Assembly (NCBI GenBank): GCA_016647705.1
Contig: CM028336.1
Span: 11,230,880-11,294,879, forward strand
Source of the DNA: Eucommia ulmoides
Lineage: Eukaryota > Streptophyta > Magnoliopsida > Garryales > Eucommiaceae
Direction: 5' to 3'
DNA length: 64,000 nucleotides
Shown: positions 36,540 through 46,708 of the stretch, piece after piece
Position numbering within the stretch: position 1 is the first letter of the stretch
Layout: each line of letters begins with the position of its first letter
The notes under the pieces: generated by a model
The model's input: the letters and a program-made list of their open reading frames with translations, nothing else
Told to the model about the DNA's origin: nothing
The model's database searches: none
Made by a program: the position numbers and the translations under genes

Positions 36540-37326
36540 TGAAACCGCGAGAACATTCATCATCAATTATTCCCAAATCTAAATTTTTTTAGATAAAATT
36601 GGAAGACAAACAAGAAATCGATCGGCGAGAGCATTCATCATCGTCGTTCCGAGACTTTAATCGTTCCCAGAATAAGAAAGATTTTCAGATCTAGAATTGC
36701 GAGAACATTCATCGTCGTCTGTTCCCCTAAGATCTGAAAATTTTCAGATACAAATGGAAGAAAACAAACAGGGGAATCGATTGGCGAGAACATTCACCAG
36801 TCGGAAAACCTTGCAGCTTGAGGAAGACAATTGTGGCGAGAACATTCATCATCGTCTTTCCCTACATGCACGCAGTCGCCGATGATTACTTCATCAGCTC
36901 CGTCATCAAAATCGAACCACCGCCGTTGGGGCATCTACTGGTGAATCTTCAGGTCTGTACTCCGCAGAGCAATTTCCCCCCAGATCTGAACAAATTTAGA
37001 TACAAATGGAAGAAGACGAATAGGGGAATCGTTCGGCGAGAACATTCACCAGTCGAAAAGCCTTGTAGATTGAGGGAGGCGACTGTGGCGAGAACATTCA
37101 TCATCTTCTTTCCCTACACGCACGCAGTGACCAACGATCACTTCATCGACTCCGTCATCAAAATCGAACCACCGCCATTGGAGCATCTACTAGTGGATCT
37201 CTAGGTCTGTACTCTGTAGAGCAATTCGAGTTAACGACTCAGAACGTAGATCTAGTGCTTGAAGACGTCTGGCCTTACCTCATCTCCTACGGCGATTCGA
37301 AGGAGTCGTCTACCTCAAGTTACAAG
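36540..37326 (+). pseudogene. Captured 5' part of a plastid NifU-like (NFU) gene, tandemly duplicated
   Basis: From 37141 an open frame reads RTTAIGASTSGSLGLYSVEQ and then FELTTQNVDLVLEDVWPYLI. LYS-eQF-LT-eNVD-VLEDVRPYLI is the start of the NifU C-terminal domain of plant plastid NFU scaffold proteins, which pass Fe-S clusters to target proteins. The normal DGGNVDVVSVEDG stretch is missing; text encoding GVVYLKLQG follows in another frame and ends at a GT at 37327, like an exon end. No CxxC cluster-binding motif is present, so no function is expected. The preceding ~250-bp unit (36730-36980) repeats at 36981-37226 and also holds a transit-peptide-like piece with TTAVGASTGESSGLYSAEQF. Most likely a TE-captured gene piece that was later duplicated. 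Confidence 0.6.
36730..37226. repeat. Two ~250-bp direct repeats with gcgagaacattcatcatc motif
   Basis: Both units contain gatacaaatggaagaa, gcgagaacattcaccagtcg, gcgagaacattcatcatc and gtcatcaaaatcgaacca in the same order; the last is at 36902 and 37154, giving a period of 252. Shorter partial units (gcgagaacattcatc-tc) lie upstream at 36550-36720. The 128-codon ORF spanning both units (36818-37204) is in a different frame from the NFU match and is probably not real. Confidence 0.8.
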
Positions 37327-38168
37327 GTTTTCAAATACAATTGTTTGTGATTTTAGGGTTTGGTGGGTTGTGGTTTGTGACGACTATGCAATGGTTTGAT
37401 TGATTTTTTAGGGTGGTTGCGTTATATATATAAGGATAAATTTGTCTCTTCACAATCTATAAAGGACTAAATATTAACAATGTTTTAGTAGATAACTAAA
37501 TAATAATTGTTTTTTGCTTCAAAGGGTTATTGAGGAAATAGAGTGTGAAATTTGGGTTAAACATTAAAAATCCATTAATTTTTTTTTTTCTCTTTATTTT
37601 AAAGAATTTATGTTACTATGCAACTAATTAACCACAAGACACTTTTATTATTTTTTAAATACTGGTGAACTTCACTTAGTCAACTACCATTCAACACCCA
37701 AAGTGAAAAAATTTACCCATGAATTGAGAGGATGATGTTTTATGAACAAAACTTACCTTCTATTAAACAATTAAAAAAAAAAAAAATCATAATTGCCCCC
37801 ACTTTATTTTATTTTTCCTTTTTATTCTTTAGATTTTTATTTTATCCCCCCTCCCCCGCCCTCTTTCTTTTTTCTTCTTCTTCTTCAAGGCTTTCCCTCC
37901 AAGAGGAAGTCTAATACCATTACTAGCATCACCACCATCAGCTATCTAAAACCATAACCATGTTGTCACCGTCTTCCACACCAACCTTTCCTTCATGAAC
38001 AATATCACCTACTTCCCAATCTCCCTATATTCTCTCTCACAAAGAAGCCCGACCACTTGTTGCCGTCGCCGCCACCACCACCACACATGTTGCTACCGTT
38101 GTCACCGTCACACATCATCACCGTCGTCGCAATCCCAAACCATCAAGCAGTTGTCGCCACCACCACAT
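37327..38168. other. Spacer with CT- and CCA-rich tracts
   Basis: AT-rich sequence, then a pyrimidine tract (37790-37910) and ccaccaccacc/tcgccacc-rich DNA (37920-38168) that continues at 38855 beyond the inserted hAT-like element. The CCA-rich core resembles that of the TIR element at 16026, so it may be the inside of another, older TIR element. No gene. Confidence 0.4.
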
Positions 38169-38176
38169 GTTGCTGC

Positions 38177-38846
38177 TAGGGGTGTTCATGGGCTTGAAGA
38201 CCGGCCCAACTATCACATTTTAAGGCTTAAGCTTAAAGTTTAGGCCCATGGATTGAGTTAGGGTCTTAAACTTTAGGCCCCCATCATTTTTTAGGGTTGG
38301 GTTAGGGCATAACTTCTTTTATTTTTAGTGTCAGCCTGTCTTGACCTGGTCAATTAATATATATATATATATATATATACTAGCACTTAACCTACGTTAA
38401 ATTTGTTTGCTTGCCTTTTTGATTTTTGGATAGAGGAATTGGTCCACTCATCATGTCCAATTATATAATTAACTACAAAACGAGATGCAAGGATTGACGT
38501 TCTTTCACGTTATATGATACATATATGATAATAGATATATAAAATAGATAAATTATATAATATTAACATATGAATATAATATTAATTAAAATTTTGAATA
38601 TGTTGCGATTTTTTTATGATTATATAAAAAAATTTGTATTTTAATATTTTAGTGATTATTTTTCAATTTATATAAATTAGGTTATAGGATAGGGCTGGGC
38701 CTAGGGTAGGAGTTGGGCATATGGTGTTTTCAATAATGAGAGGGCCTGGGTTGAGAAGTGAAGCATGGTGTCCGGACTTGGATCCCAAAGAATCTTGTAA
38801 TTTCTTAGGTAAACACCAACCCGAACTTGGTCCATGAACAACCCTA
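38177..38846. mobile_element. hAT-like TIR element (670 bp) inserted in CCA-rich DNA
   Basis: TAGGGGTGTTCATGGGC on the left and, inward from the right, TAGGGTTGTTCATGGAC are inverted repeats of the hAT type. The flanks gttgctgc (38169-38176) and atggctgc (38847-38854) agree at 6 of 8 positions. CCA-rich DNA lies on both sides, consistent with insertion into a CCA-rich tract. The interior includes a (TA)n run at about 38359-38378 and AT-rich DNA. No transposase. Confidence 0.65.
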
Positions 38847-38854
38847 ATGGCTGC

Positions 38855-39742
38855 AACCACCACCACCACAAATCGTCGAATCCACTACCACACACAACGT
38901 CGAAATCACCACCTCGCAATGTCAAAACCACCAACACACGCGACCACTCCCGCCTGAAGCTCCAGATCGGGTAACGTTGCCACCAAACTCTCTAGATTTG
39001 GGTAATTTAGCCACAAAATCTCTAACGAGTTAAAGATTTGAGATTGAATTTTCATTTTCTCAGATTTTCATTGTCAATTCTCAAAATTAGCGATTCCATC
39101 ACCGAAATCGCTAATTTATTTTTGAATTTTCATTTTCTCAGATGTACTCAATTTTTCTCATATTTTTAATCTTTAATTTTTATTTTTTTATTTCACGTTT
39201 CAGATTGAATTGACTTTTGAACTCAATTTATGATTTTTTTTAAGGAAGATTTTGATTTCTATTTGGTGGGTATCATTTTTTAACTCAATTTATTATTTTT
39301 TAGGAAGATTTTGATTTTTATTTATTGGGTTCATCTCTCCCTCTCTCACTGGTTAAGGAAATACGGGTGTTCAAATTATTTAAAATGAAATTAATTAACA
39401 AATACTCTTAATAATTTAAATGTACTCAAAATGTTGAGAAAGAAATGAAAATAGTGTTGGTGAACTTTTAAAAAGTTGGGATGTTATAGAAAGAAGAGGA
39501 AGAGACAATATGAGTTTCTAAAAATTGCACCGAAATAATATTATACAAACGTCATCGTTTCAAATTTCATTACTAAGTTACTAATACATGAAAATCCCAA
39601 AAATTATGACTTATTTCATAATTTATGTATTTTAATAAAGTTTCCTAATTTTAAATATACAGTTACTTATAAAAATAAATAATTTTATTTCATACTATGA
39701 TATTTGATAATATCATTTATCTATCCCCTAAAATAAAATAAA
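38855..39742. other. Spacer between the hAT-like element and the large MULE
   Basis: CCA-rich DNA for 100 bp, then AT-rich sequence with repeated gaagattttgattt-tattt words (39240-39330). No coding signal was found. Confidence 0.4.
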
Positions 39743-40195
39743 AGGTTAATTACACTTTATCCCCTTGTAGTTTGACCCATTTGCACTTTACCCCCTGTGG
39801 TTCAAACGTCGCCACTTACCCCCCTGTGGTTTTGGGCCTAAGTGCAACGGTTAAGTTTTTCGTTAACTCTAACGGTCAATGGACGGAAGTCAACCAAAAT
39901 CCGTTAAATAGTATGAAATGACGTTTATACCCTTAAAATATTTTGTAAGGACTGTTTTTGTATATTCAAAAACTTAAGGGGCTATTGTGTATTTTTTGTT
40001 TCATTTTCTTCCCTTTTCTCTTTCCGTTGCTCTGTTCGCCATCTCTGGTGAACTCTCTCTCTCTCTCTCCGGCGGGGATTCTCTGATTATTCGACGGCCA
40101 CTACCACACCACGCCAACCACACCACGCCAACCACACCATCATCATCTTATCTCTTTCTCACTTTTTTTTTTCTCTCTCTCTCTCTATATATATA

Positions 40196-42814
40196 CTAGC
40201 GTATAACCCCGTGCCTTCAAGGCACAGGAGAAAAAAATATTGAACTTAAAAAAAAAAATTGCCATAATTTTTTTATTTGTACAACATTCTACACCTGTTT
40301 TATTAAAATATCAACAAAAATTAATATTTAGATACCATCATCGACTAACAACAAACATTACAAATACAACACAATTAATATCCAATAACTTACATATTCA
40401 GCTATCACATAATACCACAATTATGCATAAGTTCAACCAAAACAAATCAAAGTGAAAAATACTTACCACTTATTCAAATCTCAGTACTTCAATACTACAT
40501 TTCGCATAATAATTAATAAGTCAAAAATCAAGACATAGTTTCATGGGAAATAATTAAAATTAAAAAAATAGAAATAAAAATAGAAAAAGAACTTTGTAAT
40601 TTAAAATAAGAAAGAAACTTGCATTACTTTCTCTATGACTCCAGTTTAGTCTTCACCAGCAAAAGTTTACTTTAACTTCTTTGATTTAAACCTATAAAAA
40701 TAAAAAATATAAAAATTTATTGGGTATATAGAAAATGAGCAATCGGAAAACAAAATAATATAAAACAAAAAACTAATTGAATATATAGTAAGCAATCCAA
40801 AAAAAGAATCATAAAATAGAAAATATGGGTTAAATAGATAATAATCACCATTTCATATCTTAAAATAAAAATGGTTAACATATACTTATTGCTCACAATC
40901 CACATAGCACTTAACTTTCAAAACTTTTAGGGGTTACAACATTTATAGAAGTTAACAATTCATTAATAGTAGCAAATTAGTTCACAAAATGTCAGTAGGA
41001 GTAATCGGTGCAAAAAAAAAAATAAAAATCAATTGCATTCATTTGGTAGTTTTCACATCAATTCGGAAATTGGTGGTAAGCGTTTCTAAATACAATTATA
41101 TTGATGTAAAACAAAATTGATTTTTTTATGTATAATCATATCAAACAGTCAAACTAAAAATTAAACTAAATTAAAAATAAATATTAAATCTATATAATCT
41201 CGTCAATAATTAAAAAATGACATGACAAATAAACTCAATCCATAAATTAGTAACCAAAAAAAAAAAAAAAAAAACTCTTAGTTACACTTGGGCACAAATA
41301 GCCCAATTACTCAAGAACATCTTTATGAATATAAAAAAATCCAAATAAAATCAAATCAAAGTCATTACCTCTAAAAGTAGACATTGAGCTCTCAAGACTT
41401 TACCATACAAATTGTTCGTTTGACACAAAACAAAATCAAACCAAAGCCGAACTTTTGCCAAGTATGAATTTACAAACTTCATAGCTTAAAGACTAAATAA
41501 GAAAGAGAAATCAGAATTACAAAAATAAAAAATAAAAAAATAGAGATTAGATGAGAAGATAAACACTCAATTATGAAAACTAAAAACAGTGTGCCAAACA
41601 AATCACACCGGAAATAACAAAACATAATATAAGTCATCACAATTAAAATAAAATTAGAAGACTAAAAAAAAAAAAAAAATATAAAACTTCAACAACTAAA
41701 TATTGTTAATTGTCACAACAATGATATATAACTGAATATCTTTTATTCAAGATAAAACCAACAATTCCATACAGCTACTTTATTTCTTCAGTTTTACCTA
41801 CACAACCTAAATTAATTTTATACAATTAAAATTGTAACTTTAATAATTTTCAGATTGACTTTAGGTTAAAATCCTTACCATACAAATAAAACATACAGTT
41901 GATTTAGGTGGGCGATTCAATCCGTCATGCACCCAAATCAATTTTTATAACCTTATGATCATCTCTATGATCATCAAGATAATTCTGGTACAAATAAGAG
42001 ATGAATCCCCAAATCGTCATTAACATGGCCACAACCTTGACTCCATTGATCTCCTCACCATAAAAAACAGCAACAGCAACAGGAGCTAACGACAAACTCA
42101 ACATACTGATAACATTAGAAAACAGCAAAGACAACCAATAAATTAGACCCCAAACACCCACAGAGCTAACCTGCCAAGCCAAAGCCACACCCAACATAGA
42201 AACGGTTGTGGCCGGCGATGGTAGCAACGATGGTCAGAAGAAGAGCAGCAGAGGAGAGACAAAGAGAAAGTGAGAGCTAGCTTTGTAGGGAGAGGCGTGA
42301 GTAGCAATTGATAGAAGTAGATGGAATAATCGGTGGAAAAAAAAAAGGGGTTAATAAATTGTGAGAGTAAGAGAGTGAATTATGGTTTAATTAATTTGAT
42401 TAAAAAAATATATTAAAGACAATTGTAAAATTGACCGAATTATAATATCATTTCCTATTATATCATATATAACTAATTAATATATATAATCGTATTTCCA
42501 TTTTGAAAAACTCAATTTCCTTTAAATTATCTAATTTATATTATAAATACCAATACCACCAAATTCTTAACTAAAATATATAAGTAATCAATATTTTAAT
42601 AATTTAATTTTCTAAAATATATAACTAAGTAATATGTATATCCTTATAAACCATTATATATATAATGATATACCATTATTTTCATTTCGGCAAACTCAAT
42701 TTCTTTCATGGTCCTCAACTAATGTCGTCAAAATATCCTAGTCAATATTTGTTTGTCCGAATCATATTTTTGTTTATCTTAGTCAGCAAAAACTGTCATG
42801 TTTTATATAATAGA
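40196..42814 (-). mobile_element. Putative Helitron nested in the MULE, carrying a purine permease piece
   Basis: Read on the minus strand, the 3' end is CTAG (40199-40196) followed by T, preceded 11 bp inward by a perfect hairpin: gtgcctt (40211-40217) and aaggcac (40219-40225) with a 1-nt loop. The proposed 5' end is TC at 42814-42813 (reading TCTATTATATAAAACATGAC) preceded by A, as expected for insertion between A and T. The 5' end is less certain because the same sequence recurs in tandem copies to the right. No Rep/helicase was found, so it is non-autonomous. Confidence 0.6.
41925..42227 (-). pseudogene. C-terminal fragment of a purine permease (PUP family)
   Basis: The 100-residue frame contains LAWQVSSVGVWGLIYWLSLL, FSNVISMLSLSLAPVAVAVF, INGVKVVAMLMTIWGFISYL and YQNYLDD, the last three membrane helices and C-terminal signature of plant purine permeases (drug/metabolite transporter superfamily, importing adenine, cytokinins or alkaloids). 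A full protein has about ten helices and 350-390 residues; only about 85 conserved residues are here, preceded by unrelated MLPSPATTVS-like sequence. The reading frame is uninterrupted to its stop, so capture was fairly recent or the piece is under some constraint. It lies in the putative Helitron on the same strand. It cannot form a transporter alone. Confidence 0.75.
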
Positions 42815-43474
42815 TACTATAATATAATAAATTAAAAAATGACTAAATTTTTTAATAATTTTGGTGTCTTTATTTAAGGCCATGAGAGAGAGAATTAAGA
42901 GATAGAGAGAGGAAATTAAGTAATTAATAAATTATATATCTTTTTATCATTATATATATTTTTATAAGCCAAAAATGATATTAATATAAATTCATTTCCT
43001 TTTAGAAAAATTTAATTTCCTTGTACATTCCTTAACTTAAGACTGCAAAATGTCCTACTCAATAAAAACCGTCATGTTTTATTTGTCCAAATCATAAGTT
43101 CATCCTAATCATTAAAAACCATAATGTTTTATATAATATACTATAATATAATAAATTAAAAAATGACTAAATTTTTTAATTACTTTTGATGTCTCTATTT
43201 AAGGCCATGAGATAGAGAATTAAGAGATAGAGAGAAGAAATTAAGTAATTAAGAAATTATATATATTTTTATAAGCCAAAAATAATATTAATATAATTTT
43301 ATTTCATTTTAGACAAATTTAATTTCCTCATATATTCCTTAACTCAAGACTGCAAAATGTCATACTCAATAAATTTATTTATCCTGGTCAGCAATTTTGT
43401 TTGTCCTAATCATATTTTTTTGTCCTAGTCATAAACTTGTCTTAATCAGCCAAGAAACCATCATGTTTTATATA

Positions 43475-43477
<3 letters not shown>
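42700..43477. repeat. Three tandem ~330-bp units ending in catgttttatataata
   Basis: The anchor (c/a)atgttttatataata is at 42798, 43123 and 43462, giving periods of 325 and 339. Each unit also holds tcctagtca/tcctaatca words; the first two anchors are followed by ctataatataataaattaaa and ttaaggccatgaga-agagaattaag. The proposed Helitron 5' end is the anchor of the first unit, so the array may be tandem Helitron 5' ends or older host repeats. Confidence 0.75.
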
Positions 43478-43514
<37 letters not shown>

Positions 43515-43520
43515 ACACAC
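43476..43520. repeat. (AC)n microsatellite
   Basis: About 22 AC units with one T interruption at 43510, directly right of the last tandem unit in the large MULE. Confidence 0.95.
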
Positions 43521-43609
43521 AAAACCACCACCACCACCAGCACGGCAACTTCGTCTTTTTCGTCTGTTCTCCTTCTTCGCCGTCTGCTCTCCTTCTTGGT
43601 CGTCTGCTC

Positions 43610-43960
43610 TCCATTTCGATTTCGAAATCAAAATTGATTTTGAAATCGAAATCGAAACCTAGTTTCGAAATTATTCATCTTTTTCTCCGTCTTCGCCGTC
43701 GTCTTCGTCTTATTTTCCGTCTTCGCTGTCACATTCGAATTCGAAATCGAAATCGAAACTGGATTTCGATTTCGAAATCGAAAAACCCTCTTTGCCGTTT
43801 CTCCGTTTCGATTTCAAAATTGAAATCGAAACCCAGCTTCAAAATCGATTTCGAAACCCTAGTTCATATGTGTATGTATGTATGTATGTATATGTATATG
43901 TATGTGTATGTATATGTATATAGTTGGGTTGGGATCGATTTCGAAATCGACGGTGTGGAT
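43610..43960. repeat. TTTCGATTTCGAAATCGAAATC palindromic repeat
   Basis: Runs of gatttcgaaatcgaaatcg in both orientations, capable of long hairpins. The same motif is in the smaller MULE (46118-46230, 46340-46370). A (TATG)n-like tract follows at 43869-43922 and a GA tract at 43989-44030. All overlapping ORFs here are by-products. Confidence 0.8.
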
Positions 43961-43986
43961 GGTTGGGTTGGGGGTGGTTGGTACCC

Positions 43987-44032
<46 letters not shown>

Positions 44033-44344
44033 ACATCGGAAGTTCGCCGGAGCAAACTTTGCCGTCGGAGCCGTCGGAGCAGAAAAACGTTTTAGGAAAA
44101 AATACATTTTGACCCTCTTAGTTGTTAATTTTTTTTTTTTCAAATAGATCCCTTGAATTATTTAAACAAAATGAAAAAATTACCCTTAATTTTAAAGTGA
44201 ACAGACACAATTACCCTTAATTTTAACCGTGACACTTAAGTCCAAAACCACAAGGGGGGTAAGTGACGACGTTTAAACTACAAGGGGTAAAGTGCAAATC
44301 GGCCAAATCAGAAGGGGGTAAAGTGTAATTAACCCTAAAATAAA

Positions 44345-44983
44345 ATGACAATATTAATAAAATCTTTAAACCAACAAATCAAACACATACAGAGAAAATA
44401 CAACGCTTCACACACAAATCGGACCTGAATTTCATGCAAAAATAAAAATAAAAGTAAAAACAATGAATACATTTATCACTTTTAGCTTGACATATCAACT
44501 AATGATCCGACTCTTTCAGTCGACGTCGATCTCAATCTCAAAGTCCTCGTATAAAGAATTGCACATAACTTGAACTAATAGTTTTACAATTGAATGACAA
44601 GATGTTGGTAAGTTCTTGGCATATACATTGACAATGTATTGATAATAATAAAAGTTTAAAGAATAAGCAAAAGAATATATAAAAATTTAAGTAATTTTAA
44701 AACGTGTTCAATTATGAGGTGAAAAGAAAAGAATCCTTATATAGAGAGTATTTTGGAGTCTTCTCAAATTCTAACTATTAGTGGTATTATGTGCTTTTAA
44801 TGGAATTATTATGACAATAAAATGATTAAAAACTTTTGACATACTTAGACATTAAAAACTTTAAACTGGTAGAATGATGATAATAAAATCAATTGAAAAA
44901 TACTTCAAGTAATTAGAATATATTCAAAATTATGAGAAATAAAGAAAATAGAATTGACGAACTCTCATTTATTTGAAAGTTTA
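44345..44983. other. Spacer between the large MULE and the Tourist-like element
   Basis: AT-rich DNA without coding signal. The last ~120 bp resemble 47190-47300, an older repeat into which later elements inserted. Confidence 0.4.
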
Positions 44984-45607
44984 GGCCCCGTTTAGTAATC
45001 GTTTCCATTCCAGAAATTCCCATCCCATTCTCAGATTTTTGGAAATTCTGTTTGGGAATAGTGTTTAGTAATTTTTGTTTCTGTTTCCATTCCATTCCCA
45101 TTTGAGAATTGTGTCCACTTTTTTTTTTAAGAAATGAGAAGCCAAAAAAAGTTGTTTCTCATTATTCTCATTTTATTCCTAAAACCACTAGTCACTGTTC
45201 ATCTGCAGGGCGATCACTGTCTGCCGCCGTCTGTCGCTGCCAGCCACTGTCTGCCGCCGTTGTCTACCGTCGCCGGCGGCCATCTCTGGCGACCGTCGCC
45301 GGTAATCTCTAGCGACCGTCGCCAGAAATTTTCTGGCCATTTTCACTCATCCGCCACCGCTGTCTGGCCATTGCTGACGCTGGCGCCACTGCCGTCCAGC
45401 CAAAAAAGAACAAAAAAAGAAAAGAAAAGGATTTTAGGATAAAATCGTTACCAAACACAATTCTCTTCCCCCAAAAAAAAAAAAAAAAAAAATTATCATT
45501 ACCAAACGCGATTCTACTTTCAAGAAGGAAACAAAATTCTCATCCTATCCCATCCCATTTCTATTCCATTGCTGGAATGGAAACAGAAATGGTTACCAAA
45601 CGCTACC
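44984..45607. mobile_element. Tourist-like element (624 bp) with GCCGCC-rich core
   Basis: GGCCCCGTTTAGTAATCG and, inward from the right, GGTAGCGTTTGGTAACC are TIRs flanked by TTA on both sides (44981-44983, 45608-45610). A similar unoccupied sequence occurs at about 47283-47325 with a single TTA at 47301-47303. The core (45190-45390) is GC-rich with repeated tgtctgccgcc, accgtcgccgg and tctggcgacc words, unlike the AT-rich arms, and could be captured; the ORFs there (67 and 102 codons) show no family. Confidence 0.75.
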
Positions 45608-45648
45608 TTAGGCTTTCACTTTTAGTTTTTGTTATATGATATGATATA

Positions 45649-45937
45649 GGGTTAATTACACTTTACCTCCTTATGATTTGGCCGATTTGCATTTTATATC
45701 CTTGTAGTTTAAACGTCGCCACTTGCCCTCTTTGTGGTCATGAACTTAAGTGCAATGGTTAAAATTAAGGGTAATTGTGTCTGTTCACTTTAAAATTAAG
45801 AGTAATTTTGTCATTTTGCTTAAACAATTCAAGGGATCTATTTACAAAATTTTTAAAAACTAAAAGAGTCAAAATGTATTTTTCTCCAAAACGTTTCTAT
45901 GCTCCAACGACTCCGATGGCTCCGGCGAACTTCCGAC

Positions 45938-45968
<31 letters not shown>

Positions 45969-46699
45969 TCTGGGTAACAACCACCCCCATACCGGCCACC
46001 ACCCAACGCGCCGGCCACTCCCAAACCAAATATCCACACCGGCCACTCCAAACATCACGCATATACATATACTACACATACACATACATATACATACATA
46101 CATACACATACGAACTAGGGTTTCGATTTCGATTTCAAAATCGAAATCGAAATCGAAACGGAGAAACGGCGAAGACGTGAGAGTTTTTCGATTTCGAAAT
46201 CGAAATCAAAATCCAGTTTCGATTTCGATTTCGATTTCGAATGTGACGGCAAATACAGAGAAGAAGACGAAGATGACGGCGAAGACGGAGAAGAAGACGA
46301 AGACGACGGTGAAGACGGAGAAGAAGACGAACGTGAGGGTTGATGGTTTCGATTTCGAAATCGAAATGGAGAGCAGACAGCGAAGTGGACAGCGAAGACG
46401 GAGAGTAGACGAAGAAGTAGAGGGGTGTTTGAAAAAATACATTTATGGCCCCTTAAGTTTTTAAATAGTATTAAAATAGACCTTACCCACTTTTTCAAAT
46501 AGTATTAAAGGTATAAATGTCATTTCATACTATTTAACGGATTTTCGTTGATTTCCGTCCATTGACCGCTAGATTTAACGAAAAATGTAATCGTGAGACT
46601 TAAATCCAAGACCACAAGGAGGGTAAGTGGCGACGTTTAAACCATAAGGGATAAAGTGCAAATCGGCCAAACTACAAGGGGGTAAAGTGTAATTAATCC
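45649..46699. mobile_element. Smaller Mutator-like element (1.05 kb) with perfect 9-bp target duplication
   Basis: GGGTTAATTACACTTTACC at the left and ggtaaagtgtaattaatcc-type sequence at the right are TIRs; the flanks are both tatgatata (45640-45648 and 46700-46708). It is inverted relative to the MULE at 39743-44335, aligning its left half with that element's right end and its right end with that element's left end. It shows the family without the nested Helitron. The interior carries CT repeats, TTTCGAAATCG palindromes and a gaagacggagaagaagacga repeat (46258-46335). The 229-codon ORF is repeat-driven. Confidence 0.85.
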
Positions 46700-46708
46700 T
46701 ATGATATA

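Larger units (their letters stand above)
39743..44335. mobile_element. Large Mutator-like element (4.6 kb) with perfect 9-bp target duplication
   Basis: The left end (aGGTTAATTACACTTTATCCC) and right end (inward GGGTTAATTACACTTTACCC) are TIRs of at least 100 bp. The flanks are identical: taaaataaa at 39734-39742 and at 44336-44344, the 9-bp duplication expected for Mutator-like elements. Its outer ~450 bp (left) and ~850 bp (right) align, inverted, with the smaller relative at 45649-46699. The middle is occupied by a putative Helitron (40196-42814) and tandem repeats. It encodes no transposase. ORFs of up to 232 codons in the right half arise from TTTCGATTTCGAAATCG, AC, TATG and GA repeats. 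Confidence 0.85.

Noticed and set aside
36818..37204. 128-codon ORF across the duplicated NFU-derived units
   Set aside because: It is in a different frame from the NFU match, and both halves are simply the repeat unit translated twice.
38378..38410. Possible Helitron end (actagcacttaacctacgttaa)
   Set aside because: CTAG is present and ttaac/gttaa could pair, but the hairpin is weak and AT-rich and no opposite end was seen.
43397..44147. Overlapping ORFs of 60-232 codons on both strands in the right half of the large MULE
   Set aside because: They follow AC, TATG, GA and TTTCGAAATCG repeats that leave several frames open; residue composition (His/Thr, Arg/Glu, Ser/Leu) mirrors the repeats and no family feature is visible.
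45775..46498. ORFs of 229 and 127 codons in the smaller MULE
   Set aside because: Same explanation: GAAGACGG-type and TTTCGATTTCG repeats. The corresponding stretch of the related element has a different reading.
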